A stretch of DNA of 64,000 nt from Rhodobacteraceae bacterium UBA6213. GTDB lineage: Bacteria; Pseudomonadota; Alphaproteobacteria; Rhodobacterales; Rhodobacteraceae. The position numbers and the translations under genes are program-made. The notes below the pieces were generated by a model. It made no database searches, was not told the origin of the DNA, and was given only the letters and a program-made list of their open reading frames with translations. The stretch spans positions 1-64,000 of the forward strand of contig DISJ01000005.1 of assembly GCA_002421605.1 (NCBI GenBank), given 5' to 3'. This document shows positions 26,301 through 34,706 of this stretch, in pieces (position 1 is the first letter of the stretch; each line of letters starts with the position of its first letter).

Positions 26301-26786
26301 CAATTGCTCGATCAGTGCACGGGCGCGCTGCCCCTGCCCGGCCTGCACCAACTTGCCCACCGGCCCGTCGGCGCCCCCGGTCAGACAAATCAACCCTTCC
26401 CCGTGCGCCGCAAGCTCGGTTCGCGTTACTTGCGCCGCTTGTCCGGCCTTGTCGAGATAGAGGCAAGAGTTCAGCTTGAGGAGGTTCAGATACCCCGCCT
26501 CGTTCTGCGCCAACAGCACCAGAGGCGCCGGTGGGCGCGCTCGCTCGCCCGGTGCCGCGTCATCATAGGCCAGCGCAATCTGGCAACCGATTATCGGCTG
26601 CACCCCCGCCCCCCGCGCCGTTACTGCAAATTCAAGTGCTGCAAACATTGCATTGGTATCGGTCAACGCCACGGCAGGCATCGCCGCGGCACTGGCCAGT
26701 TTGACAAGCGTCTTCACCGGCACCGCGCCTTCCAGCAGCGAATATTCGGAATGCACGCGCAGATGGATGAATCGGGGCTGGGTCAT
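23346..26786 (-). CDS. dnaE: DNA polymerase III alpha subunit
   Basis: 1146-residue replicative polymerase. It begins MTQPRFIHLRVHSEYSLLEG (PHP domain). The polymerase core shows PVGPGRGSGAGSLVAWAL and the catalytic aspartates in MPDFDIDFCMDRREEV (about residues 400-406). A helix-hairpin-helix lies near ALGALKGVGVEAMKL, and the OB-fold/tau-binding C-terminal part follows. The ATG at 26786 is chosen because the reading frame before it is Arg-rich non-family sequence. It is convergent with the AbrB-type gene, with overlapping stops. Confidence 0.96.
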   Translation of the reverse strand: MTQPRFIHLRVHSEYSLLEGAVPVKTLVKLASAAAMPAVALTDTNAMFAALEFAVTARGAGVQPIIGCQIALAYDDAAPGERARPPAPLVLLAQNEAGYLNLLKLNSCLYLDKAGQAAQVTRTELAAHGEGLICLTGGADGPVGKLVQAGQGQRARALIEQLASIFAGRLYVELQRHPGEGGAPTAPERATEQTFVEMAYELGLPLVASNDVFFPKTQMYEAHDALLCIAEGAYLDQQEPRRRLTPQHYFKSEAEMCALFADLPEALANTVEIARRCAFAPAKRAPILPRFADDEVEALRRQAREGLAKRLAEVPHAASVADYEARLAFELGIIEQMEFPGYFLIVADFITWAKAQGIPVGPGRGSGAGSLVAWALTITDLDPLRYKLLFERFLNPERVSMPDFDIDFCMDRREEVIHYVQRKYGREKVGQIITFGALLSKAAVRDVGRVLQMPYMQVDRLSKMIPLEGVKPVSIEKALADEPRLREAAREEVVGRMLGYAQQLEGLLRNASTHAAGVVIGDRPLDELVPLYQDPRSDMPATQFNMKWVESAGLVKFDFLGLKTLTVIRNALDLLALRGVVVDIAQIPLDDPKTYELYATARTTAVFQVESTGMMDALRRMKPTCIEDIVALVALYRPGPMENIPTYCEVKNGQKPLESLHPSIDHILAETQGIIVYQEQVMEIAQVMAGYSLGGADLLRRAMGKKIAAEMAQERPKFIKGAVANGVSDKKAGEVFDLLEKFANYGFNKSHAAAYAVVSYQTAWLKANHPVEFMAAVMNCDIHLTDKLAVFQREVDRMGIETVPPCVNRSEATFSVREGRVVYALGALKGVGVEAMKLIVAARGARPFTDLVDFARRVDLKRVGKRSLEMLARAGALDALDPNRHRVFASLDALAAFSAASHEAQGSAQVSLFGEAGEDLPPPRLADVDDWASAERLSEEHQAIGFYLSGHPLDEFMPMLRRARVQTLAELTVAAERGPQMARIAGMVSQVKEKKSARGNRFAFVSFSDPTGLGEATLFSDVLEAARNHLEIGSAVVMTVEATAEGEKLKLLARAVQPVEAVSADAGSSGLRLFLETPEAVTAVAAVFGRIEAEGRTRTRGPVEFRITDYEKGCEYTYSAARPLPVTPQIRSALRALSGVSMVEDI

Positions 26787-26890
26787 GCCCCAAGGCTTAG
26801 GCCAGCGGCGGTCATATTTCACCCCCCAATTCGCATCCCCCTTGCGCGATGTGGCGCGCGCCCGATAGCCTGCAGGTGTAGGAGGACGCC

Positions 26891-27346
26891 ATGCCCAACT
26901 CGACCCTGACCCTGCGCCGCCACATTGCCGCCCCACCCGCCGCCGTCTGGCGATGCTGGAGCGAGCCGCATCTTTTGATGCAATGGTTCGCACCGCGCCC
27001 GGTAAAAACCGTGGAAGCGGTGCTTGATGTGCACCCCGGCGGGCGATTTTATACGGCGATGGTTCTGCCTGATGGCAGCGAGCACCCGTCCGAAGGCTGC
27101 TTTTTGATCGTAGAGCCGGGGACGCGTCTGGTGTTTACCGATTGCCTGCTTGCAGGCTTTCGCCCAGCCCCCAAGCCCTTCTTTACAGCCGATCTCACCT
27201 TTACCCCCACACCGGGCGGCACCGATTATCATGTCCGCGCGCTGCACGCCAACGAGGCGGGTGCCAAACGCCACGCGGAAATGGGGTTTGAGCAGGGTTG
27301 GGGCGCGGCCAGCGACCAATTGGCGGCACTGGCGGCAACCCTCTAG
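26891..27346 (+). CDS. AHSA1/SRPBCC domain protein
   Basis: 151 residues of the START-like fold of Hsp90 ATPase activator homologues: LRRHIAAPPAAVWRCWSEPH, then the LMQWFAPRPVKTVEAVLD and PGGRFYTAMVLPDGSEHP blocks and a C-terminal helix EMGFEQGWGAASDQLAALAA. The ligand is unknown. GGAGG stands directly upstream (GTAGGAGGACGCC). It is divergent from dnaE. Confidence 0.88.
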   Translation: MPNSTLTLRRHIAAPPAAVWRCWSEPHLLMQWFAPRPVKTVEAVLDVHPGGRFYTAMVLPDGSEHPSEGCFLIVEPGTRLVFTDCLLAGFRPAPKPFFTADLTFTPTPGGTDYHVRALHANEAGAKRHAEMGFEQGWGAASDQLAALAATL

Positions 27347-27471
27347 CCTCAAGGCTCTTGCCAAGCAGGCCTCGCGCGGGCTTTCATGACCAAACCGGCG
27401 CGACCCCCGCTTTACGCCGCATCGGGCGGGGCCGCGAATGCCGTAACGCAGAGACCGCGGCGGACGAACCC

Positions 27472-28878
27472 ATGCAGATCACGTTTCTTCTGAACGGAGA
27501 AACCACTCAGTACTCGCTGAGCGACGCCAGCGTGACACTCCTAGATTGGTTGCGCGAATACCGCGGCCTGACCGGCAGCAAAGAGGCCTGCCGCGAAGGC
27601 GACTGCGGCGCCTGCACGGTGATGCTCTCTGATGCTACAGGAAGTCGCGCTATCAACGCCTGCATCACGCTCATGGCACAATTGCACGGCAAGGCGCTGC
27701 GCACCGTCGAGGGCATCGGTAACAGCGCAGCACCACACCCGGTGCAACAAGCGTTGATCGACCAGCACGGATCGCAATGCGGGTTCTGCACGCCCGGCAT
27801 CGCCGTAGCACTTGCCGCCGCTCATCTGAACGGCGAACACGACCATGACGCAGCCCTTGCCGGCAACCTTTGCCGATGCACCGGCTACGCCCCAATCATC
27901 CGTGCCGCCGAATCCGCCGCCGCACAGCCGGTGCCTGACTGCATGCACGAAGATGCCAAGGCGCTCGCGGCAACTGCTTTAGCACAAATATCCTCGGGGG
28001 GGTGCGGGGGGGCAGACAGCCCTCCCGCTTATCTGCCCGAAAATGCAGATGACCTTGCCGCGTGGCTGCTCGCACAACCGTCATCAACACTGGTCGCAGG
28101 CGGCACCGACCTTGGGCTTGCCGTTACCAAGGCGCTCAAACCGCTGGGCGAGGCCGTCTTTCTACACCGTTGCGCCGATCTGCAACAGGTCACGACAAGC
28201 GCCGACGAAATCCGCATCGGCGCCGGGGTCAGTATCGCGCAGCTTTTGCGCGCCATGGCCAAGCCGCACCCCGCCTTTGCGGCGCTGCTCAAACGCTTCG
28301 CCAGCCCGCAAATCCGCGCCATGGCAACACTCGGCGGCAATATCGCCAACGGCTCGCCCATCGCCGATGCACCACCGGTGCTGATCGCGCTGGGTGCCAG
28401 GGTGCATCTGCGCCGGGGCGACGTTCGGCGCCAGGTTGCGCTCGAAGACTTTTATCTCGGCTACCGCAAACAAGACCGCACACCGGGCGAATTCATCGAG
28501 GCGGTCACCATTGCGGCACGCGCCCCAAACCTGCGCGCCTACAAGCTTTCCAAACGGTTCGATCAAGATATCTCGACGCTCTGCGCGGCGTTCAACCTGT
28601 CTGCCAAGGCCGGGCGCATCAGCGAAGCGCGGGTGGCATTTGGCGGCATGGCTGCGGTGCCTGCACGCGCGCGCAAGCTGGAAGCGGCGCTGATCGGGCA
28701 GCCGCTTGATGACATCGCGGAGGGGGCAGTGAGCCTATCGCTTGGCGAAGACTTCGCTCCGATCAGCGACTTTCGTGGCTCTGCGGCCTACCGGATGCAG
28801 GCGGCAGAGAACCTTATCATCCGCTACGCACGCGATCTGGCGGGCGAAGCGGTTTCTGTGCTCGAGGTGGCGTCATGA
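27472..28878 (+). CDS. xdhA: Xanthine dehydrogenase small subunit (2Fe-2S and FAD)
   Basis: 468 residues; electron-transfer subunit of molybdenum xanthine dehydrogenase (xanthine to urate). The first [2Fe-2S] cluster is bound by the CREGDCGACTVML region and the second by QCGFCTPG and GNLCRCTGYAP, all within the first 150 residues. The FAD domain (about 195 on) shows STLVAGGTDLGLAV and ATLGGNIANGSPIAD. Residues about 171-186, between the two domains, are encoded by a G-rich repeat element (see repeat at 27983). The start at 27472 is the family start MQITFLLNGE. It overlaps xdhB by four bases. Confidence 0.94.
   Translation: MQITFLLNGETTQYSLSDASVTLLDWLREYRGLTGSKEACREGDCGACTVMLSDATGSRAINACITLMAQLHGKALRTVEGIGNSAAPHPVQQALIDQHGSQCGFCTPGIAVALAAAHLNGEHDHDAALAGNLCRCTGYAPIIRAAESAAAQPVPDCMHEDAKALAATALAQISSGGCGGADSPPAYLPENADDLAAWLLAQPSSTLVAGGTDLGLAVTKALKPLGEAVFLHRCADLQQVTTSADEIRIGAGVSIAQLLRAMAKPHPAFAALLKRFASPQIRAMATLGGNIANGSPIADAPPVLIALGARVHLRRGDVRRQVALEDFYLGYRKQDRTPGEFIEAVTIAARAPNLRAYKLSKRFDQDISTLCAAFNLSAKAGRISEARVAFGGMAAVPARARKLEAALIGQPLDDIAEGAVSLSLGEDFAPISDFRGSAAYRMQAAENLIIRYARDLAGEAVSVLEVAS
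27983..28029 (+). repeat. G-rich palindromic repeat, copy 3, inside xdhA
   Basis: Begins CACAAATATCCTCGGGGGGG and runs to CCCTCCCGCTT. It is the same element as the intergenic copy at 14276, but in frame within xdhA, where it encodes the Gly/Ser/Pro-rich linker ISSGGCGGADSPPAYLPE between the iron-sulfur and FAD domains. It matches copy 4 in xdhB (inverted) at about 43 of 45 bases. Confidence 0.85.
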
Positions 28879-31193
28879 GCGTCGGGGCACCGCTCGCGCA
28901 CGATTCTGCGGCAGGCCATGTACTTGGAAGCGCGCGCTATATCGACGATTTGCCGACACCCGCGGGCACGCTGCACCTTGCCTTTGGGTTATCATCAATT
29001 GCGCATGGAACGATCACGCGCATGGACCTTTCCGCAGTGCGCGCGGCGCCGGGGGTGGTTGCGGTGCTTGTCGCCACCGATCTGCCCTATGCCAATGATG
29101 TTGCAGCGGCCGCCGCTGATGAACCGCTTCTGGCGACCGGCGTGGTGCATTACCTCGGCCAGCCGGTGTTTCTGGTGGTTGCCGACAGCCATCTTGCAGC
29201 GCGGCGCGCGGCCCGGCTGGGGCAGATCGATTATGTCGAGCTCCCCGCAATTTTGACAATAGATCAGGCGCTTGCGGCCGGTTCGCGCTACGAGGGCGGG
29301 CCGGTGGTGTGGGCCAATGGCGATGCGGGTGCCGCAATCGCCGGGGCGGCGCATCTGGTTGAAGGGGTATTCGAGACTGGTGCGCAAGAGCACTTTTATC
29401 TTGAAGGTCAGGTCGCACTGGCGCTGCCTGCCGAGGCGGGCATGGTGGTGCAGAGCTCGTCGCAGCACCCAAGCGAGATTCAGCACAAGGTCGCTGCGGC
29501 CCTTGGCTATCCATTTCATGCGGTGCGCGTTGAAGTACGCCGCATGGGTGGGGGCTTTGGTGGCAAGGAAAGCCAGGGCAACGCCTTGGCTGTTGCGTGT
29601 GCTGTCGGCGCAAAAGCCAGCGGGCGCGCCTGCAAGATGCGTTACGATCGCGACGACGACATGACTATTACCGGCAAACGGCACGATTTTCGCATTCGAT
29701 ACCGCGCGGGCTTTGATGCGCACGGGCGGATTCTGGGCGTGGATTTCGTGCACATGGTGCGCTGCGGGTGGAGCCAGGATCTCAGCTTGCCGGTTGCCGA
29801 CCGCGCGATGCTGCACGCCGACAACGCCTATTTCATTCCCGCGATGCGGATCGAAAGCCACCGGCTGCGCACCCACACGCAAAGCGCCACCGCGTTTCGT
29901 GGCTTTGGCGGGCCGCAGGGCATGGCGGGCATTGAGCGCGTGATGGAACATGCAGCGCATCTTTTGGGGATCGACGCGCTGGAATTGCGGCGGCGCAATT
30001 TTTACACCGAAGCGGGGGGGCCGTCTGCCCCCCCGCACCCCCCCGAGGATATTTCGCTGAAGCAATGCACCCATTACGGCCAGCCAGTGGTGGATTTTGA
30101 GCTTGGCGCGCTGGTGGACGAGATAGAGAAATCAGCGGATTTTGAGGCGCGAAGGCAGGAAATTGCGGTCTGGAATAGCAGTAATCGCACACTGAAGCGG
30201 GGAATCGCACTGACGCCCGTGAAGTTCGGGATATCTTTCACGCTGACGCATCTCAACCAGGCCGGGGCTTTGGTGCAAGTTTACGCCGACGGCTCGGTGG
30301 GTTTGAGCCACGGCGGCACCGAGATGGGGCAAGGGCTGCACCGCAAGATCGGGCAGGTTGCCGCAGCGGCCTTCGGGATTGACATCGAGGCGGTGCGCGT
30401 TGAGGCGACGGATACCAGCAAGGTGCCCAACACTTCGGCTACCGCAGCCTCGTCGGGCGCCGATCTGAACGGCATGGCGGTAAAGCTGGCCTGCGACACG
30501 ATCCGCGAGCGGATCGCGGCGCATATTGCGCTTGTGGCTGGCGTGGGCCCGCCTGAGGTGCATTTTGAAGGCGGGCAGGTTTTTGCGGGCGAGCGCGCGT
30601 TCAGCTTTGCCGAAGCGGTTGCGAGCGCCTATCTGGCGCGCATTAGCCTTTCCGCGACCGGGTTTTATGCCACACCAGAGCTCGAGTGGGACCGCAAGGC
30701 AGGGCGCGGGCGGCCATTTTACTATTTTGCCTATGGCGCTGCGGTCAGCGAGGTGGTGATCGACACTTTGAGCGGCGAAAACCGAATTCTACGCGCCGAT
30801 ATTCTGCACGATGTGGGGGCCAGCCTTAATCCGGCGATCGATATTGGCCAAATCGAGGGGGGGTATGTGCAGGGCGCGGGCTGGCTGACTACCGAAGAGT
30901 TGGTTTGGAACGATGCCGGGCGGCTGTTGACGCATGCGCCCTCGACCTACAAGATTCCCGCCGCTTCGGATCGCCCGCGCCTTTTTAACGTCGCGCTTTG
31001 GCCGGGAGGAAACCGCGAGGCGACCATTCACCGCTCGAAAGCGGTGGGCGAGCCGCCGCTGATGCTGGCGCTTTCGGTGCATCAGGCCTTGGGGGCGGCG
31101 TGCGCTGCGTGCGGGCCAAATTGGCCGGGGCTGGCGGCCCCAGCAACACCGGAAGCGGTGCTGGCGGCGGTAATGCGCGCGAGGGGCGCATGA
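28875..31193 (+). CDS. xdhB: Xanthine dehydrogenase large subunit (molybdopterin)
   Basis: 772 residues; catalytic Mo-cofactor subunit. GGGFGGKESQGNALAVACAV, the substrate arginine region TAFRGFGGPQG, MGQGLHRKIGQVAAAAFG and the C-terminal AVGEPPLMLALSVHQAL (catalytic Glu in VGEPP) are all present. Residues about 380-394 (EAGGPSAPPHPPEDIS) are encoded by an inverted copy of the repeat found in xdhA. The ATG overlaps the xdhA stop and its stop overlaps xdhC. Confidence 0.95.
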   Translation: MSVGAPLAHDSAAGHVLGSARYIDDLPTPAGTLHLAFGLSSIAHGTITRMDLSAVRAAPGVVAVLVATDLPYANDVAAAAADEPLLATGVVHYLGQPVFLVVADSHLAARRAARLGQIDYVELPAILTIDQALAAGSRYEGGPVVWANGDAGAAIAGAAHLVEGVFETGAQEHFYLEGQVALALPAEAGMVVQSSSQHPSEIQHKVAAALGYPFHAVRVEVRRMGGGFGGKESQGNALAVACAVGAKASGRACKMRYDRDDDMTITGKRHDFRIRYRAGFDAHGRILGVDFVHMVRCGWSQDLSLPVADRAMLHADNAYFIPAMRIESHRLRTHTQSATAFRGFGGPQGMAGIERVMEHAAHLLGIDALELRRRNFYTEAGGPSAPPHPPEDISLKQCTHYGQPVVDFELGALVDEIEKSADFEARRQEIAVWNSSNRTLKRGIALTPVKFGISFTLTHLNQAGALVQVYADGSVGLSHGGTEMGQGLHRKIGQVAAAAFGIDIEAVRVEATDTSKVPNTSATAASSGADLNGMAVKLACDTIRERIAAHIALVAGVGPPEVHFEGGQVFAGERAFSFAEAVASAYLARISLSATGFYATPELEWDRKAGRGRPFYYFAYGAAVSEVVIDTLSGENRILRADILHDVGASLNPAIDIGQIEGGYVQGAGWLTTEELVWNDAGRLLTHAPSTYKIPAASDRPRLFNVALWPGGNREATIHRSKAVGEPPLMLALSVHQALGAACAACGPNWPGLAAPATPEAVLAAVMRARGA
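30012..30056 (-). repeat. G-rich palindromic repeat, copy 4, inside xdhB (inverted)
   Basis: On the minus strand it reads AAATATCCTCGGGGGGGTGC, then GGGGGGGCAGACGGC and a C run. It encodes the proline-rich AGGPSAPPHPPEDIS in XdhB, in the reverse orientation relative to copy 3. A clear in-frame insertion of a dispersed repeat. Confidence 0.85.
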
Positions 31194-32095
31194 GCCTGAA
31201 CCTAGAGGCCCTAGCGCGCGCGGCGGCACAGGGCCCCTTTACCCGGGTGCTCGTTGTGGATGCAAAGGGCTCGACACCACGCGAGGCGGGGGCCGAGATG
31301 TATGTTTGGCCAGATGCGATTGAGGGGACGATCGGCGGCGGCGCGCTTGAATGGCAGGCAATGGCGCGCGCGCGCAAGGGGCTGATTGGGGTTGAGCGGG
31401 TGGCGCTAGGCCCGGCGCTTGGCCAATGTTGCGGCGGCGCTGTAACGCTTTTTTATGAAGCGCTCGGCCCTGCCCGGGTGGCCGCGATTACTGGCCCGGT
31501 CTGGGCGCGACCATTGGATGGCGGCGGCGGGCCAACGCCGCCCGAGGTGCTGCGCGCAATGGCGGGGCCGGGCAAACTGGCGAAGTTGGTTGCGGGCTGG
31601 ATCATCGAGCCGGTGGCGCCCGCCCCGGTGCCGGTTTGGGTCTGGGGCGCAGGGCATGTGGGGCGCGCGCTTGTTGAAGTGTTGGCGCCATTTGATCAGT
31701 TTGCGCTCGACTGGATAGATTTCGCGCCGGAACGTTTTGGCCCGATTCCGCAGCAGGTGCGCCAGATCATCGCGGTTGACCCTGTCGATCTGGTGCGGTT
31801 CGCGCCATTCGAGACACATCATATTGTGGCGACTCACGCACACGAGTTGGACTTCGCCTTGGTTCACGCGATTCTCGGACATGGCTTTGCAAGCCTTGGC
31901 CTGATCGGTTCGGCCAGCAAGGCGGCACGTTTTGCGACCCGTTTGGGGGCGCTTGGCCACAGTAGTGCGGAAATATCGTGCTTACGCTGCCCGATCGGTG
32001 AGCCGGGGTTGGGAAAGCACCCGCAAGCCATTGCGGTGGGGGTTGCAGCCGCGCTACTCAGAGACGCGAGCGAGACACCGAAGAGGATGGGATGA
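31190..32095 (+). CDS. xdhC: XdhC-type molybdenum cofactor insertion/sulfuration factor
   Basis: 301 residues; in Rhodobacter capsulatus XdhC binds Moco and supports its sulfuration and insertion into XdhB. VVDAKGSTPREAGAEMYVW, GTIGGGALEWQAM and QCCGGAVTLFYE make up the N-terminal domain, and VWVWGAGHVGRALVEVL starts a Rossmann domain. The start is fixed by ATGA overlap with xdhB (31190-31193) and the stop overlaps the ABC ATPase start (32092-32095). Confidence 0.93.
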   Translation: MSLNLEALARAAAQGPFTRVLVVDAKGSTPREAGAEMYVWPDAIEGTIGGGALEWQAMARARKGLIGVERVALGPALGQCCGGAVTLFYEALGPARVAAITGPVWARPLDGGGGPTPPEVLRAMAGPGKLAKLVAGWIIEPVAPAPVPVWVWGAGHVGRALVEVLAPFDQFALDWIDFAPERFGPIPQQVRQIIAVDPVDLVRFAPFETHHIVATHAHELDFALVHAILGHGFASLGLIGSASKAARFATRLGALGHSSAEISCLRCPIGEPGLGKHPQAIAVGVAAALLRDASETPKRMG

Positions 32096-33627
32096 GCGCC
32101 AACGAGCCGCCGCTCTTGTTGCGGGTGGAGGGCCTGAGCAAGGCTTACCCCGGTGTGCTGGCCAATGACGCGGTCAGCCTTTCCGTGGCGCCGGGGCAGG
32201 TTCACGCGCTTTTGGGCGAGAATGGCGCGGGCAAATCGACTCTGGTCAAGATGATCTACGGGCTGGTGCGGCCCGATACCGGGCAGATGGCTTTGCATGG
32301 TGCCAGCTATGCGCCCGCCGATCCGCATGCCGCGCGCGCCGCTGGTGTGGCGATGGTGTTTCAGCACTTTTCGCTGTTTGAGGCGCTGAGTGTCGCGGAA
32401 AACGTGGCACTTGGAATGGAAGACCCCCCGCCCCTGCGCCAGCTCGCCGCGCGCATTCGTGCGGTCAGCGACGCCTACGGGCTGCCACTTGATCCGGGCC
32501 GGATTGTTGGCGATTTGTCGGCAGGCGAGCGGCAAAGGGTCGAGATCATCCGCTGTCTGTTACAAGACCCAAAGCTGTTGATCATGGACGAACCAACCTC
32601 GGTGCTGACGCCGCAGGAGGTGGAAATCCTGTTTGCGACGCTGCGCCAGTTGGCAGCCGAGGGCACCGCGATCCTCTACATCAGCCACAAGCTCGAGGAA
32701 ATTCGCAGGCTTTGTGACCGCGCCACGATTCTGCGCGGTGGGCGTGTGGTGGGCGAGTGCGACCCGCGCGAAAAGTCGGCGCATGAGTTGGCCGAACTGA
32801 TGGTGGGGGCGGAACTGAAGCTGACCGACCGCGCCGGGCGGCATGCGGGCGAGGTGGTGCTGGTAGTAGCCGGGTTGAACCTTGCGCCGTCTTCGGCCTT
32901 TGGACCATCGCTGAAAGACCTTGGCTTCACGCTTCGGCGCGGCGAGGTGCTGGGTATCGGCGGTGTGGCGGGCAACGGGCAAGAGGAGCTGCTGGCCGCA
33001 CTTTCGGGCGAGCGGCCAACAAGCCGTGGCAGCGTGACCCTCAAGGGCGAAGACATCTCGGCGCTGGGGCCAAACCCGCGCCGCGCGCGCGGGTTGCTTG
33101 CGGCCCCGGAAGAGCGGCTGGGTCATGCCGCAGCGCCGGATATGAGCCTGACCGAAAACGCCATTCTGACCGGCACCATGCGCCGCCCGCTGACCCATCG
33201 CGGCTTTATCGACCGCCGTGCGGCGCGCGCCTTTGCCCGCGAAATCATCGCCGCTTTCGATGTGCGCACACCGGGGCCGCATGTGGCTGCGCGCGCGCTT
33301 TCGGGCGGCAACTTGCAGAAATTTGTGATCGGGCGCGAGGTGCTGCAGGCACCAGAGGTGCTGGTGGTCAACCAGCCGACCTGGGGCGTCGATGCCGCGG
33401 CCGCTGCCGCCATCCGCCAAGCACTGCTTGATCTGGCGGCGGGCGGTGCGGGGGTGATCGTGATTAGTCAGGACCTTGACGAGCTGATGGAAATTTCTGA
33501 CCAGTTCTCGGCGCTGAACGAGGGGCGGTTGAGCCAGCCACGTTCTACGACCGGGCTCACTTTGCAGGAAATCGGGCTCAGTCTTGGCGGCGCGCATGGC
33601 ATGAAAGTGGCAGAGGCGGTGACATGA
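32092..33627 (+). CDS. ABC transporter ATP-binding protein, BMP/nucleoside-type importer
   Basis: 511 residues with two tandem ABC domains, as in sugar and nucleoside (NupA/YufO-like) importers. The first domain has Walker A GENGAGKSTLVKMI, signature LSAGERQRVEI and Walker B LLIMDEPTSVLTP. The second has a degenerate P-loop (GGVAGNGQEEL), signature LSGGNLQKFVIG and VVNQPTWGVDAAA. Overlapping starts link it to xdhC and the following permease, so it belongs to the purine utilisation unit. Confidence 0.93.
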   Translation: MSANEPPLLLRVEGLSKAYPGVLANDAVSLSVAPGQVHALLGENGAGKSTLVKMIYGLVRPDTGQMALHGASYAPADPHAARAAGVAMVFQHFSLFEALSVAENVALGMEDPPPLRQLAARIRAVSDAYGLPLDPGRIVGDLSAGERQRVEIIRCLLQDPKLLIMDEPTSVLTPQEVEILFATLRQLAAEGTAILYISHKLEEIRRLCDRATILRGGRVVGECDPREKSAHELAELMVGAELKLTDRAGRHAGEVVLVVAGLNLAPSSAFGPSLKDLGFTLRRGEVLGIGGVAGNGQEELLAALSGERPTSRGSVTLKGEDISALGPNPRRARGLLAAPEERLGHAAAPDMSLTENAILTGTMRRPLTHRGFIDRRAARAFAREIIAAFDVRTPGPHVAARALSGGNLQKFVIGREVLQAPEVLVVNQPTWGVDAAAAAAIRQALLDLAAGGAGVIVISQDLDELMEISDQFSALNEGRLSQPRSTTGLTLQEIGLSLGGAHGMKVAEAVT

Positions 33628-34706
33628 TCCGCCTGATCGCGCGCCCTGCCCCGTCGCGGTTTTGGCTATGGGCCACGCCTGTGCTTGCGGTACTGGCGAC
33701 GATGGTTGCGGGCGCGGTGCTGTTTGCAGCACTTGGCACAGACCCGCTCGAAGCACTGAAGGTGATCTTTTGGGACCCGCTGCTGGGCGCCAACGCAGGC
33801 TATTTTCGTGGTCAACTGCTGATCAAGGCAGGGCCACTGATGCTGATTGCGGCGGGGCTTGCGGTGGGGTTTCGCGCGGGCATCTGGAACATTGGCGCCG
33901 AGGGGCAATACATCGTTGGCGCGATATGCGGCGCGGCGGTCGGGCTTGCGGTTTATCCTGCAGAAAGTGTGCTGATCTTTCCCGCTATGGTAGTGGCGGG
34001 GGCGCTTGGCGGTTGGGCGTGGGGGATGATACCGGCGCTGTTGAAAAACCGCTTCGGCGCCTCGGAGATTCTCGTCTCGTTGATGCTTGTCTATGTCGCG
34101 CAGAACCTGCTTGCTTGGGCGGCCTTTGGGCCGCTGAAGAACCCTGCGGGCTTTGGCTTTCCGGGTAGCCGCAATTTGCAGCAATACCCTTCGGCGCATA
34201 ATGGCGAATTGATCGCGGGTAGCGGGTTGCACTGGGGTGGGGTGGCGGCGCTGGCTGCATTGGTTGGCACCTATGTGTTGATGAGCCGCCATATCGCCGG
34301 GTTTCGCATTCAGGTGGCGGGCGATGCGCCCAAGGCGGCGCGGTTTGCCGGCGTGGCGCCGGCGCGGCTGGTGGCGTTTTGCCTTGGATTATCGGGCGCA
34401 CTGGCAGGGCTTGCAGGGATGTTCGAGGTGGCGGGGCCTTCGGGCCAGATCACTGATGCTTTTGGTGCAGGCTACGGCTTCACGGCGATTATCGTGGCAT
34501 TTCTGGGCCGGCTAAACCCGATCGGCATTTTGCTTGCGGGGCTGCTGATGGCGCTGACCTATATCGGCGGCGACATGGCGCAACTGATGTTGCGCCTGCC
34601 CGCAGCGGCGATTCAGGTGTTTCAGGGCATGTTGCTGTTCTTTCTGCTCGGGTTTGATCTTTTGACAAACTATCAGGTGCGTTTTGGTGGAAGGGTTGGG
34701 GCATGA
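33624..34706 (+). CDS. ABC transporter permease, BMP/nucleoside type (1)
   Basis: 360 residues with about ten hydrophobic spans and the permease signature IWNIGAEGQYIVGAICGAA, then FGASEILVSLMLVYVAQNLL and GYGFTAIIVAFLGRLNPIG. This matches BPD_transp_2 permeases of the nucleoside/BMP importers (YufP/NupP type). The start overlaps the ATPase stop and the stop overlaps permease 2. Confidence 0.92.
   Translation: MIRLIARPAPSRFWLWATPVLAVLATMVAGAVLFAALGTDPLEALKVIFWDPLLGANAGYFRGQLLIKAGPLMLIAAGLAVGFRAGIWNIGAEGQYIVGAICGAAVGLAVYPAESVLIFPAMVVAGALGGWAWGMIPALLKNRFGASEILVSLMLVYVAQNLLAWAAFGPLKNPAGFGFPGSRNLQQYPSAHNGELIAGSGLHWGGVAALAALVGTYVLMSRHIAGFRIQVAGDAPKAARFAGVAPARLVAFCLGLSGALAGLAGMFEVAGPSGQITDAFGAGYGFTAIIVAFLGRLNPIGILLAGLLMALTYIGGDMAQLMLRLPAAAIQVFQGMLLFFLLGFDLLTNYQVRFGGRVGA

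Noticed and set aside
32560..33756. 398-codon frame opposite the ABC ATPase
   Set aside because: Antisense to well-conserved Walker and signature motifs.
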